Assembly (NCBI GenBank): GCA_050018415.1
Contig: JBEKAB010000015.1
Span: 1-64,000 of the forward strand
From: UBA1161 sp002311745
GTDB lineage: Bacteria; Planctomycetota; Phycisphaerae; Tepidisphaerales; Tepidisphaeraceae
Direction: 5' to 3'
Length of the DNA: 64,000 nucleotides
Both the position numbers and the translations under genes were made by a program. The notes beneath the pieces are model-generated. The model was not told the origin of the DNA. It was given only the letters and a program-made list of their open reading frames with translations, and did no database searches. Shown here piece by piece: positions 46,305-54,281 of the stretch (its first letter is position 1; each line of letters begins with the position of its first letter).

Positions 46305-47866
46305 CGTGCCTCCAATTCGACGCGGTCCGGTTGGGCTTTGGCAGCCGGGGCGGCTTCGGGGCCCTCGCCTCGCCGGGCCGCCGGCAGACGCAGGGTGAAG
46401 ACGCTGCCGCGATCCGGGCCGTCGCTGGCCGCGATGATCTTGCCGCCGTGGCTTTCGATGATGGCGTGACTGATGCACAAGCCCAGGCCGGTGCCCGGCT
46501 CACCCACGCCGCGCTTCTCCGTGAAAAACGGCTCGAAAATGCGCTCCAGGGTTTGCGGCGTCATGCCACGTCCGTTGTCGCGCACCTCCAGCGCCACCCA
46601 ATCCCCCTCGCGCCGACCCACCAGGTCGACCCGCCCCTGGCCGGGCTTCACCGCCTCCATAGCGTTGGTCAAAAGGTTCAGAAGCACCTGCTTGATTTCG
46701 CTGATGTTGGCGCAAATCTCCAGCGGCTGGTCCGGGTCGAACTTCAACTCCAGGTGCCGATTGTGAAACGGCTTGAGCCCGTCGATCATGCCGCTGACTT
46801 CGATGGCCAATTGCCGCAGGGAAAACTTCTCGCGGTTTGCCTCCAGGCCGCGCGCCATCGACAGCAGCTTGGAGATGATCTGCTTGCAACGGAAGGCCTC
46901 GTCGCGGATGACCGCCATGGCCCGCCGGGCATCCTCGGCCGCGTCCGGGTCGAACCCACGCGCCAGGCGGTTGATCGTCAACTCGGCGTAGCCGGTCATG
47001 ATGTTCAGCGGATTGTTGATCTCGTGCGCCACACCCGCGGCCAAAAAACCGACGCTGGCCAGCCGCTGGGAACGCACCAGTTCCCGGCTGGTCTGCTGCA
47101 CCTTCTCATCCAGACTGTGATAAAACTCGTGCAACTGCCTGGCCATTTGATTGACGTCCCCCATCAACTGGCGGAACTCCAGATCGCCGCTGACTTCCAG
47201 CGGCGGCGGGAAATCCCCCCCACCAACGCGACCCACCCACCGCCGCAGGCGTTCCAGCGGCCCCATCACGCTGTTGTAGTGCCAGCGGCTCATCAGCCAG
47301 GCGCTAAACAGGATGGTGACCGACAACCCCCAGACCAGAATCAGGGCGATCTGCAACGTCCGGTCGGCCAACTGTTGCGCCGCGGTGGTGAATCCACGAG
47401 ATTCCTCCGCCGCCCGCCGCATGCGGTCCACCGCCGGGTCCAGGTCCGCCGGGGAAACCAACCCGCCGGCCCTGGCGTCGATCGCCTCCTGAATTTCCGA
47501 GCTGACGACCAGACTTTTATCCAGCACATCTTCGCGCACTTGGCGGTCCCACGCGTAATACTCGGGATAGTCGCGGCGCATCGCCTTGAGGCGGGCGGCA
47601 TCCGCCATGCCCTGGCCCAGGAGATCGTCGGCGGCATCCTTCAACAGATCCTGCGCGCGGGCATAGTCGGCCGCGGCCAAAGCGGAACGCGACTCCTTCA
47701 ATACCTCGCCGATCAGAAGCAGATGCGTCAGCTCCGTGTTCTGGGTGAACACCGTGCCCACTTGCTGACGCAACGTCAGCAATCCCCACAGCGCCGAGGC
47801 CGCGAGCAGTCCCACGCTCAGCAGCAGGGCCACGTTCCGCGAAATGATCTTTCGCCCCAAAGTCAT
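46301..47866 (-). CDS. Membrane sensor histidine kinase
   Basis: The 521-residue kinase has an N-terminal membrane helix (about 10-30), an extracytoplasmic helical sensor domain, a second helix (LQIALILVWGLSVTILFSAW, near 175-195) and a HAMP-like linker. The phosphoacceptor His is in GVAHEINNPLNIMTGYAEL. ATP-binding motifs include DNGRGMTPQTLERIFEPFF and GTGLGLCISHAIIESHGG. It is translationally coupled to the response regulator, so the two form a two-component pair. The signal is unknown. Confidence 0.9.
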   Translation of the reverse strand: MTLGRKIISRNVALLLSVGLLAASALWGLLTLRQQVGTVFTQNTELTHLLLIGEVLKESRSALAAADYARAQDLLKDAADDLLGQGMADAARLKAMRRDYPEYYAWDRQVREDVLDKSLVVSSEIQEAIDARAGGLVSPADLDPAVDRMRRAAEESRGFTTAAQQLADRTLQIALILVWGLSVTILFSAWLMSRWHYNSVMGPLERLRRWVGRVGGGDFPPPLEVSGDLEFRQLMGDVNQMARQLHEFYHSLDEKVQQTSRELVRSQRLASVGFLAAGVAHEINNPLNIMTGYAELTINRLARGFDPDAAEDARRAMAVIRDEAFRCKQIISKLLSMARGLEANREKFSLRQLAIEVSGMIDGLKPFHNRHLELKFDPDQPLEICANISEIKQVLLNLLTNAMEAVKPGQGRVDLVGRREGDWVALEVRDNGRGMTPQTLERIFEPFFTEKRGVGEPGTGLGLCISHAIIESHGGKIIAASDGPDRGSVFTLRLPAARRGEGPEAAPAAKAQPDRVELEAR

Positions 47867-48017
47867 GCGATTTCAGAGTGTAACCACGTCACATGGTAAT
47901 CAACCCAAAAACGCTTGCGGCTTTTTGCCAAAGTTTGCATGGGCGGTGGAAGTCCGATAACTGCCGCGGCGCGGCGGCCTTGGCGCCCCTTCCGCGCTGG
48001 GCGGCGAAGGACCGGCT

Positions 48018-48245
48018 CTACTTCTGGCGGAAGACGATTCGGCCCCGGGTCAGGTCGTAAGGCGACAGCTCCACCTTGACCTTGTCGCCGGGCAGGATGC
48101 GGATGAAGTGCTTTCGCATCTTGCCCGAAACGTGGCCCAAAACCTCCCGCGACGTGCCCCCCTGCTCCACGCGCAGCTTGAACATCGCGTTGGGCAACGC
48201 GGTGGTGACGGTCGCTTCGACTTCGATCGGTTCGGACTTGGCCAC
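48018..48245 (-). CDS. infA: Translation initiation factor IF-1
   Basis: This S1-fold (OB) protein binds the ribosomal A site during initiation. GTG at 48245 with GGAGAG 6 bases upstream gives 75 residues, close to the usual 72. Diagnostic parts are EVEATVTTALPNAMFKLRV, VLGHVSGKMRKHFIRILPGD and VKVELSPYDLTRGRIVFRQK. The earlier ATG at 48290 would add 15 unconserved residues. Confidence 0.93.
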   Translation of the reverse strand: MAKSEPIEVEATVTTALPNAMFKLRVEQGGTSREVLGHVSGKMRKHFIRILPGDKVKVELSPYDLTRGRIVFRQK

Positions 48246-48386
48246 GATGGCTCTCCGATGGCTCTGCGGTGACGAACTGCGGTCCGTCACTGGGGTTAAT
48301 GTAACTTACCTTGGCCGCCCCGACAAGCTAGCAGCCCGCGGCTGTTTTTCTATACGCCGCACGGAATGCTAAGATGCTGGGGCGTT

Positions 48387-49361
48387 ATGGCCAAGCGAGA
48401 TTATTACGAGGTGCTGGGCGTCTCCCGGTCGGCCTCGGCGGATGAAATCAAAAGCGCTTACCGGAAACTGGCGCGCAAATTCCACCCCGACGTCACCAAG
48501 AACGACCCAAGGCTGACCGATCGCTTCAAGGAAGCGCAGGAAGCGTACGACGTGCTGTCCGATCCGGCCAAGCGGAAGAATTACGATGATTTCGGCCATG
48601 CGGGGGTCGGGGCGATGCCGGGGGGAGGCGGCGACCCCTGGGAGGCCTTCCGCCGCGCCCAACAGGGCCGCGGCGCCACCCATTCCTGGCAAGGCGGACC
48701 CGGCGTCAGCGTCGAGGACTTCGACCTGGGCGGAGCCGATTTCGCCAGCATCTTCGAGCAGCTTTACGGCGGCCAGCGCGGCGGATTCCGCGGCGGGCGC
48801 GCGCGGCCCCGCCCCCAGCCCGAACGCGGCGCGGATTTCGAGCATCCCGTCACCCTCACCTTCGAGCAGGCCGCCCGCGGCACTCACCTGCCGTTGCAGA
48901 TCAACCGCGATGGAAAACTGGAAACCATCGACATCCGCATCCCCGCCGGCGTCAAGGACGGCAGCCGCGTACGCGTGCGCGGCCGCGGCCAGCAAAGCCG
49001 CGCGGGCCCACCGGGCGATCTCTTCATCATCACCACCGTTTCACCGCACCCCTATTTCCGCCGTGAGGGACTGGACGTGCATTTGGATTTGCCCATCAGT
49101 CTGTACGAGGCCCTGTTTGGCGCGAAGGTGGATGTGCCGACGCTGGACGGCCGCCGCACCCTGACCATCCCGCCCGGAACCAGCAGCGGAGCCAAGCTGC
49201 GCATCCGAGACCACGGCATTCAACGCGGCCAGGAAAAGGGCGACCAGATCGTCATCGCCAAGGTCATCGTCCCCAAGAATCTGGACGAGGAGGACCGTAA
49301 AATGATGGAGCGACTGGCCAACAAACATCCGCTCAATCCCCGGGCGGATGCGGGATGGTGA
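48387..49361 (+). CDS. CbpA-type DnaJ co-chaperone (no zinc domain)
   Basis: The 324-residue protein from ATG 48387 is a type II J protein. The J domain is KRDYYEVLGVSRSASADEIK through HPDVTKND and YDDFGHAG. A Gly-rich linker follows, and then two C-terminal beta-sandwich domains (VTLTFEQAARGTHLPLQINR, DVPTLDGRRTLTIPPGTSSG). No CxxCxGxG repeats are present, unlike dnaJ at 23485-24639. It would act with DnaK in stress or nucleoid-associated roles. Confidence 0.9.
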   Translation: MAKRDYYEVLGVSRSASADEIKSAYRKLARKFHPDVTKNDPRLTDRFKEAQEAYDVLSDPAKRKNYDDFGHAGVGAMPGGGGDPWEAFRRAQQGRGATHSWQGGPGVSVEDFDLGGADFASIFEQLYGGQRGGFRGGRARPRPQPERGADFEHPVTLTFEQAARGTHLPLQINRDGKLETIDIRIPAGVKDGSRVRVRGRGQQSRAGPPGDLFIITTVSPHPYFRREGLDVHLDLPISLYEALFGAKVDVPTLDGRRTLTIPPGTSSGAKLRIRDHGIQRGQEKGDQIVIAKVIVPKNLDEEDRKMMERLANKHPLNPRADAGW

Positions 49362-49364
49362 ACG

Positions 49365-49793
49365 ATGCCGTTGACCCATCGATTTGCGAAGGGATCGGAG
49401 CCCCGCATGTACATGCGGGGTTTCGGCGAGCCCCGCATGTACATGCGGGGTTTCGGCGGCATCGCGCGCCTGCGATGCCGCCGCGGGCTGTCGATCTGGC
49501 CGGCGGTCGGGTTCCTGATCCTTTTTACCCTTATTCTGCTGGGGGTGTGCTGGTGGTACCTGCTGCCGGCCATGGACGCGTACAAGCACGCCAACGCCGC
49601 ACAGCGGCGCATCCTGTCCCTGCACGCCCTGCTGCTGATGTCGGCGCTGCTGGTGATCCTGGGGCTGATTCTGGTGCTGATGTTCCGCGTCGGGCGCCGT
49701 CTGTTTGGCCGCCCCGCCGGCCCGGCCAAGCCGACCCCGTACGTCGATGCCTGGGCCGAGTCGGCTAAGCGCCTGCAAATCCCCAAGGAATAG
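49365..49793 (+). CDS. Small two-helix membrane protein with repeat-derived N-terminus
   Basis: It has 142 residues. The first 31 residues include two copies of a decapeptide (EPRMYMRGFG) encoded by two palindromic 30-bp units (49401-49460). Two membrane segments follow (WPAVGFLILFTLILLGVCWW and LLLMSALLVILGLILVLMFR), with a short basic cytoplasmic tail. The family is not recognised. The true start may lie after the palindromes. It is 3 bases from the preceding dnaJ-like gene. Confidence 0.5.
   Translation: MPLTHRFAKGSEPRMYMRGFGEPRMYMRGFGGIARLRCRRGLSIWPAVGFLILFTLILLGVCWWYLLPAMDAYKHANAAQRRILSLHALLLMSALLVILGLILVLMFRVGRRLFGRPAGPAKPTPYVDAWAESAKRLQIPKE
49401..49460. repeat. Tandem pair of 20-bp perfect palindromes (REP-like)
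   Basis: CCCCGCATGTACATGCGGGG occurs at 49401-49420 and 49431-49450, each followed by TTTCGGCG. This gives a perfect 30-bp period. The pair lies inside or at the start of a small membrane-protein gene and looks like REP elements moved by Y1/REP-associated transposases, a remnant of which lies at 52.1 kb. Confidence 0.85.
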
Positions 49794-49860
49794 CCCCCGA
49801 TGGAAACCCGCCCCGCCGCGCTCCTAACATAATGGCGCAAACCAAGGAGCTTTGCCTGAA

Positions 49861-51297
49861 ATGAGCCATCCGCGAGCGGCCACCGTCGGTCAATTGAAAC
49901 AAACCGGTTACGCCCCCTGCTCGGTCAAGGACGAATTACGCCGAAACGTCATCCGCAAGCTGCGCGGCGAAGAAGAACTTTTCCCGGGCATCGTGGGATA
50001 CCGCGAAAGCGTCATCCCGCAGATCATCAATGGCATGTTGTCCAAGCACGATCTGCTGTTTCTGGGCCTGCGCGGGCAGGCCAAGACGCGGATTCTGCGC
50101 ATGCTGCCGTCGCTGCTGGATGAATGGATTCCCGTGCTGGCCGGCACGGAAATCAACGATGACCCGATCCGCCCCCTGACGCGCACGGGCAAGCGCATCA
50201 TCGCCGAGCAAGGCGACAAGGCGGTCATCGAGTGGGTGCACCGGGACGACCGCTATCACGAGAAGCTGGCCACGCCGGATGTCACCATCGCGGATTTGAT
50301 CGGTGAGATCGACCTGGTCAAACACGCCGAGGGACGTTACTTGTCCGATGAATCCACCATGCACTACGGGCTGATTCCGCGCAGCAACCGTGGGATCTTC
50401 GCCATCAACGAGCTGCCCGATTTGGCGCCGCGCATTCAGGTGGGATTGTTCAACGTTCTGGAGGAGCGGGACGTGCAGATTCGCGGCTATCCCATCCGCC
50501 TGGAACTGGACGTGTGCCTGGTCTTCAGCGCCAATCCCGAGGACTACACCAACCGCGGGCGCATCGTCACGCCGCTGAAGGACCGCATCGGGTCGGTCAT
50601 CCGCACGCACTATCCCGAAACCGTCGCCGAGGGAATCCAGATCGCCGAGGAAAACGCCTGGCTGCAGCGCGACGGCGAGTCGGCCTCGCCCAGCGGCGTG
50701 AAGGTCGAGGTGCCGTGCTACATGAACGAAATCGTCGAGGAGATGGTGCGCCTGGCGCGTGCCAGCCCGCACGTCTCGCAAGCCTCCGGCGTCTCCGTGC
50801 GCACCAGCATCGCCAACATGGAAACCGTCGTCAGCAACGCCGAACGCCGCGGCGTCTGCACCGGCGAAAAACGCGTGGTCCCCCGCGTGTGCGATCTGAA
50901 CAACCTGGTCGCCAGTTGCCGCGGCAAAATCGAAATGACTCTGGCCGAAGAGGAGGGAGCCGAGGACAAACTGATCCGCTCCCTGGCCGGCGAGGCGGTC
51001 AAGACCGTCTTCGACCGCTACGACGACGTCGATGCCCACGACGACATCTCCGAGCAGTTCAAGGGCAACCTGACCTTCCCGGCCGGCGATGATCTGTCCG
51101 CGGAGGAATTCGTAGCCAACATGAACCAGATCAAAGGTCTTCCGCAAGCCGCCGCCGCCTTGGCCCGCGAAATGCAGCTAAGCGCCTCCGACCCGGCGAT
51201 CCTCGCGTCCATGGGCGAATTTCTTTTGGAAGGCCTTTACGTCAACAACCGTCTGAGCAAATACAATTCCAAGGGTAAGACGTTTTTCAAGCGATGA
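49861..51297 (+). CDS. Magnesium-chelatase-like AAA+ ATPase
   Basis: The protein has 478 residues from ATG 49861 (TTG 49852 is less likely given spacing from AAGGAG). The N-terminal half resembles ChlI/BchI-type AAA+: FPGIVGYRESVIPQIINGML, the Walker A variant GLRGQAKTRILR (GxxGxAKT), IFAINELPDLAPRIQVGLFN (Walker B region) and DRIGSVIRTHYPETVAEGI. A helical domain follows. ChlI-type ATPases usually work with a von Willebrand A partner, but none is nearby, so the complex is unknown. Confidence 0.82.
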   Translation: MSHPRAATVGQLKQTGYAPCSVKDELRRNVIRKLRGEEELFPGIVGYRESVIPQIINGMLSKHDLLFLGLRGQAKTRILRMLPSLLDEWIPVLAGTEINDDPIRPLTRTGKRIIAEQGDKAVIEWVHRDDRYHEKLATPDVTIADLIGEIDLVKHAEGRYLSDESTMHYGLIPRSNRGIFAINELPDLAPRIQVGLFNVLEERDVQIRGYPIRLELDVCLVFSANPEDYTNRGRIVTPLKDRIGSVIRTHYPETVAEGIQIAEENAWLQRDGESASPSGVKVEVPCYMNEIVEEMVRLARASPHVSQASGVSVRTSIANMETVVSNAERRGVCTGEKRVVPRVCDLNNLVASCRGKIEMTLAEEEGAEDKLIRSLAGEAVKTVFDRYDDVDAHDDISEQFKGNLTFPAGDDLSAEEFVANMNQIKGLPQAAAALAREMQLSASDPAILASMGEFLLEGLYVNNRLSKYNSKGKTFFKR

Positions 51298-51418
51298 AGC
51301 GATTCGCCGCGATCAAGCCGATTCGATCGGCGTCGAGACCGTGTCCAGAGTACAGCTCGCTCAGGCCGGAGTTTTGCATTCTCGACAAAGTTGAGGGTCA
51401 CATTTCCCCCGGGCCGTT

Positions 51419-51850
51419 TCACGAACTCGCCTTATCCCCATCAGATTCCATCGTCAGACAATAATCGTGGAAGCCGACGGAACGCCAGAAAGCGATCGCG
51501 GCTTGATTGCCGACCAGCACGTCGATCCTAATGCGAGGGACGTCCGCCCAGGCGTTGCGGCGCAGCCAGGTGATCGCGGCGCGGCCCACACCGCAGCGCC
51601 GGTGTTGTCGACATACAAAGAACTGCCGTAAGTAAATATGGTCCGGCTCCCGGCGGAACAACGCGTAGCCGCAGGGCTCGCCGCCACGAACAAACAGGAT
51701 CGCCGTATAAGCGCCCGACAGCCAGTCGGACATCCGATGCTCAAGTTCTGCGATCGACATCGGGTTTCGGTGGCCTTCGTCGTCGATGAGTTGCTTGTTC
51801 ATTTGGGCAATCAGGGGCGCGTCCTGAAGTGCAGCGATCCGGTAATCCAT
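51419..51850 (-). CDS. GNAT-family N-acetyltransferase
   Basis: From ATG 51850 this gives 143 residues; upstream in-frame ATGs lie in unconserved sequence. The GNAT core is visible: YTAILFVRGGEPCGYALFRR, IYLRQFFVCRQHRRCGVGRA (acetyl-CoA Q-x-x-G-x-G/A loop, here RRCGVGRA) and DVLVGNQAAIAFWRSVGFHD. The acceptor is unknown. It stands alone between the AAA+ gene and the broken transposase. Confidence 0.85.
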   Translation of the reverse strand: MDYRIAALQDAPLIAQMNKQLIDDEGHRNPMSIAELEHRMSDWLSGAYTAILFVRGGEPCGYALFRREPDHIYLRQFFVCRQHRRCGVGRAAITWLRRNAWADVPRIRIDVLVGNQAAIAFWRSVGFHDYCLTMESDGDKASS

Positions 51851-52110
51851 CGCTTCTGGCCATGTGCGCGCTGACATAAGGCCGTTCCATTTCCGGCAAC
51901 GTGATCGCGACGCTACGCCCCGTAGTCCGGCGTTACCGGGGACCATAAACAACACTGCATTATGCACAGGGAACGGTTCAAAATCCCGTCGCCAGCCGCC
52001 CGTCTGAGCGATCTGCGAAAACGGAAAATCGGAGTGGCCGGACACCAGTCGAACTTTTTGCCGGTTTCTGCGCTCAAATCAGGGGTTTTTGACTGCCAGG
52101 CATGGCCAAT

Positions 52111-52560
52111 TCAAAGGGGTCGGGAGTCTTTGATGGGATGGATCCGCTGACGGCCGCGCGGGCGCAAGGTCGATTCCAGTTCCAATCGCTTGGCGGTTCT
52201 TCGTTCCCATCGCTCATCCCCATAGGGGCGACGTCGCTCGACGCATACGTGCAGCGATTGCAACTCCGCCGCCGTCTCGGCTCGGTTCACACACGCCATC
52301 CAATCGGCCGGCGGGTCCACCGGCGATTGGTTCATCCACAATAACCACGGCGGCGCCGACTTGCCGGCGCGCTTGGCCAAATTGTTCCATGGCCAAGCCG
52401 ACGCCAATTTTACCAGTTTCGCTCGCAAGGCGTTAGGCTCCACGTATCGGCATGCCCTCAGAAAATGCTCGTCCCGCTGAACGGGAAAACTCTTGAACCG
52501 CCCTTGATACAGCGAGCCCGTCCCACCGGCGGTGCCTCGCATAGCCGCCAAATCCCCGCC
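52111..52560 (-). pseudogene. Truncated REP-associated (Y1-type) transposase
   Basis: The C-terminal half of a RAYT is readable: GSLYQGRFKSFPVQRDEHFL, then CRYVEPNALRAKLVKLASAW and a basic tail. The N-terminal catalytic part, including the HUH and Tyr motifs, is missing; the conserved part starts near 52550, just upstream of the divergent psd start. It is therefore a decayed mobile element. Confidence 0.75.
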
Positions 52561-52602
52561 GATTCGTTGACATACCCCGCCGGTACATCTAGCTTGAATT
52601 GC

Positions 52603-53298
52603 ATGTTCCGCCTTACCCGTCACGGCTGGCGCGAAATGCTGATCGGGTCGGTGATTCTGGCGGTGATCGCCCTGGGTCTGGGGCTGTGGAAGCCGCCGTT
52701 GGCGCTGGTGGTGCTGCCGATTTTCCTCTGGCTTTTTGCCTTTTTCCGCGATCCGGACCGCGCGCTGCCACAGGACCCGCGGGCGATTGTCGCGCCGGCC
52801 GACGGGCGGGTGTCGGATATCACGGATATCGAACACGATCCATTGGTGGGCGGCCCCGCCGTGCGCATCGGGATTTTCCTTTCCGTCTTCAATGTTCACG
52901 TGAACCGCTGCCCCTGCGACGGACGCGTGCTGGCGGTTCAGTACCAGAAGGGCAAATTCATTAGCGCCCTGAGCCACGGACGGGCGTCGGCGGAGAATGA
53001 ATCCAATACCATCGTGCTGGCCGAACCGGCGGGCGATCAACCCGTTGTCATCATCAAGCAGATCGCGGGGGCCATCGCTCGGCGGATCGTGTGCACTATT
53101 TCGCCAGGCGATGCGGTGGTCCGCGGGCAGCGCATTGGCATGATCAAGTTCGGCAGCCGCACGGAATTGACCATCGCCAAGCGGCTGGAGCCGACCGTTG
53201 CCGTGCGGGTGGGCCAAGCCGTGCGCGGCGCGGCCGACGTGGTGGCGCTTTGGGGCTCTCCGATGCAAACCGTGGCGACGCGGGAGATGACGGCATGA
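52603..53298 (+). CDS. psd: Phosphatidylserine decarboxylase, short type
   Basis: This enzyme makes phosphatidylethanolamine. The 231-residue protein from ATG 52603 has an N-terminal membrane segment (MLIGSVILAVIALGLGLW), FFRDPDRALPQDPRAIVAPA and VFNVHVNRCPCDG. The self-cleavage Gly-Ser that yields the pyruvoyl group is in GMIKFGSRTEL. It overlaps pssA by 4 bases (ATGA), forming a PE synthesis operon. Confidence 0.92.
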   Translation: MFRLTRHGWREMLIGSVILAVIALGLGLWKPPLALVVLPIFLWLFAFFRDPDRALPQDPRAIVAPADGRVSDITDIEHDPLVGGPAVRIGIFLSVFNVHVNRCPCDGRVLAVQYQKGKFISALSHGRASAENESNTIVLAEPAGDQPVVIIKQIAGAIARRIVCTISPGDAVVRGQRIGMIKFGSRTELTIAKRLEPTVAVRVGQAVRGAADVVALWGSPMQTVATREMTA

Positions 53299-54266
53299 GC
53301 AGCACCGAGCAAGTGCCCCCCGCCGCCGCAGCCGCCGGAACCGCCGGTGGCCGAACGCTGGATCGCGATCAGCAGCGCCGCCTCCGCCAGCATCGCCGCC
53401 GGCGATTGCGCCGCCACGGCCGACGCGCGTACATCCGCTCGGTCTATTTCCTTCCCAGCCTGGCCACCTTGGGTAATGCCGTGTGCGGATTCGCGGCGAT
53501 CTACATCGCGGCCATGGTCGCGCCGCGCAGCACGTTCATTGCCCAGCGCGATCCGTGGGCCAATTACCTCGCCGGGCACGGCCTGACCGCAGCGGCCTAC
53601 CTGATCTTCATGGCCATGGTCTTCGACGCCCTCGACGGACGCCTGGCGCGGTTCGCGCGGCATACGACCGATTTCGGCGGACAGCTCGACAGCCTGGCCG
53701 ACATGATCAGCTTTGGCGCGGCCCCGGCGTTTGTGGCCCTGCGGCTGTTCAAGCTGGAGGGCCCCGATCTGCCGCTGATCCTCTCGCGCCTGGTGTGGGC
53801 CATGGGGGCCATGTACGTGAGCTGCGTGGCCGTGCGACTGGCCCGATTCAACGTCAGCAACAAGCACGGCGAGCAGCACCACTTCAGCTTTCTGGGCCTG
53901 CCCAGCCCCGGCGCCGCCGGCACCGTGGCCGCCCTGATCCTCATGCAACAAGAACTGCTGCGCGAAAACGGCCCCCTGCTGCAAGGACTGGCCTCGCTGT
54001 GCACGCACGCGCTGCCGATCCTGGTCCTGGCGACGGGGTTGCTCATGGTCAGCAATCTGCGCTATCCCCACCTGGTCAATCGCTACCTGCGCGGCAAACG
54101 CTCCATTGGAAGGCTGATTCTGGTCGTGGCGATTGTGCTGATGCTGGTGGCGGCGCACCAGTACACGCTGGGCATCGGCACCCTGGCCTACACGGCCTGG
54201 GGACCGGTGGCGTGGCTGATGGCACGTCTGCGCCGATTGCGCCGCCACGAAGTGGCCGCAGCTTGA
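53295..54266 (+). CDS. pssA: CDP-diacylglycerol--serine O-phosphatidyltransferase
   Basis: The 323-residue protein starts at ATG 53295 inside the psd stop. An Arg-rich N-terminus of about 45 residues precedes several membrane helices. The CDP-alcohol phosphotransferase motif is complete: DALDGRLARFARHTTDFGGQ followed by LDSLADM (DGxxARx8GxxxDxxxD). It makes phosphatidylserine, the substrate of Psd, so the two genes form one pathway unit. Confidence 0.92.
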   Translation: MSSTEQVPPAAAAAGTAGGRTLDRDQQRRLRQHRRRRLRRHGRRAYIRSVYFLPSLATLGNAVCGFAAIYIAAMVAPRSTFIAQRDPWANYLAGHGLTAAAYLIFMAMVFDALDGRLARFARHTTDFGGQLDSLADMISFGAAPAFVALRLFKLEGPDLPLILSRLVWAMGAMYVSCVAVRLARFNVSNKHGEQHHFSFLGLPSPGAAGTVAALILMQQELLRENGPLLQGLASLCTHALPILVLATGLLMVSNLRYPHLVNRYLRGKRSIGRLILVVAIVLMLVAAHQYTLGIGTLAYTAWGPVAWLMARLRRLRRHEVAAA

Positions 54267-54281
54267 TTTTGGGAGACGCCC

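Noticed and set aside
51960..51995. Possible tRNA T-arm-like sequence (GGTTCAAAATCCCG)
   Set aside because: The loop is too long and no acceptor or anticodon arm can be folded around it.
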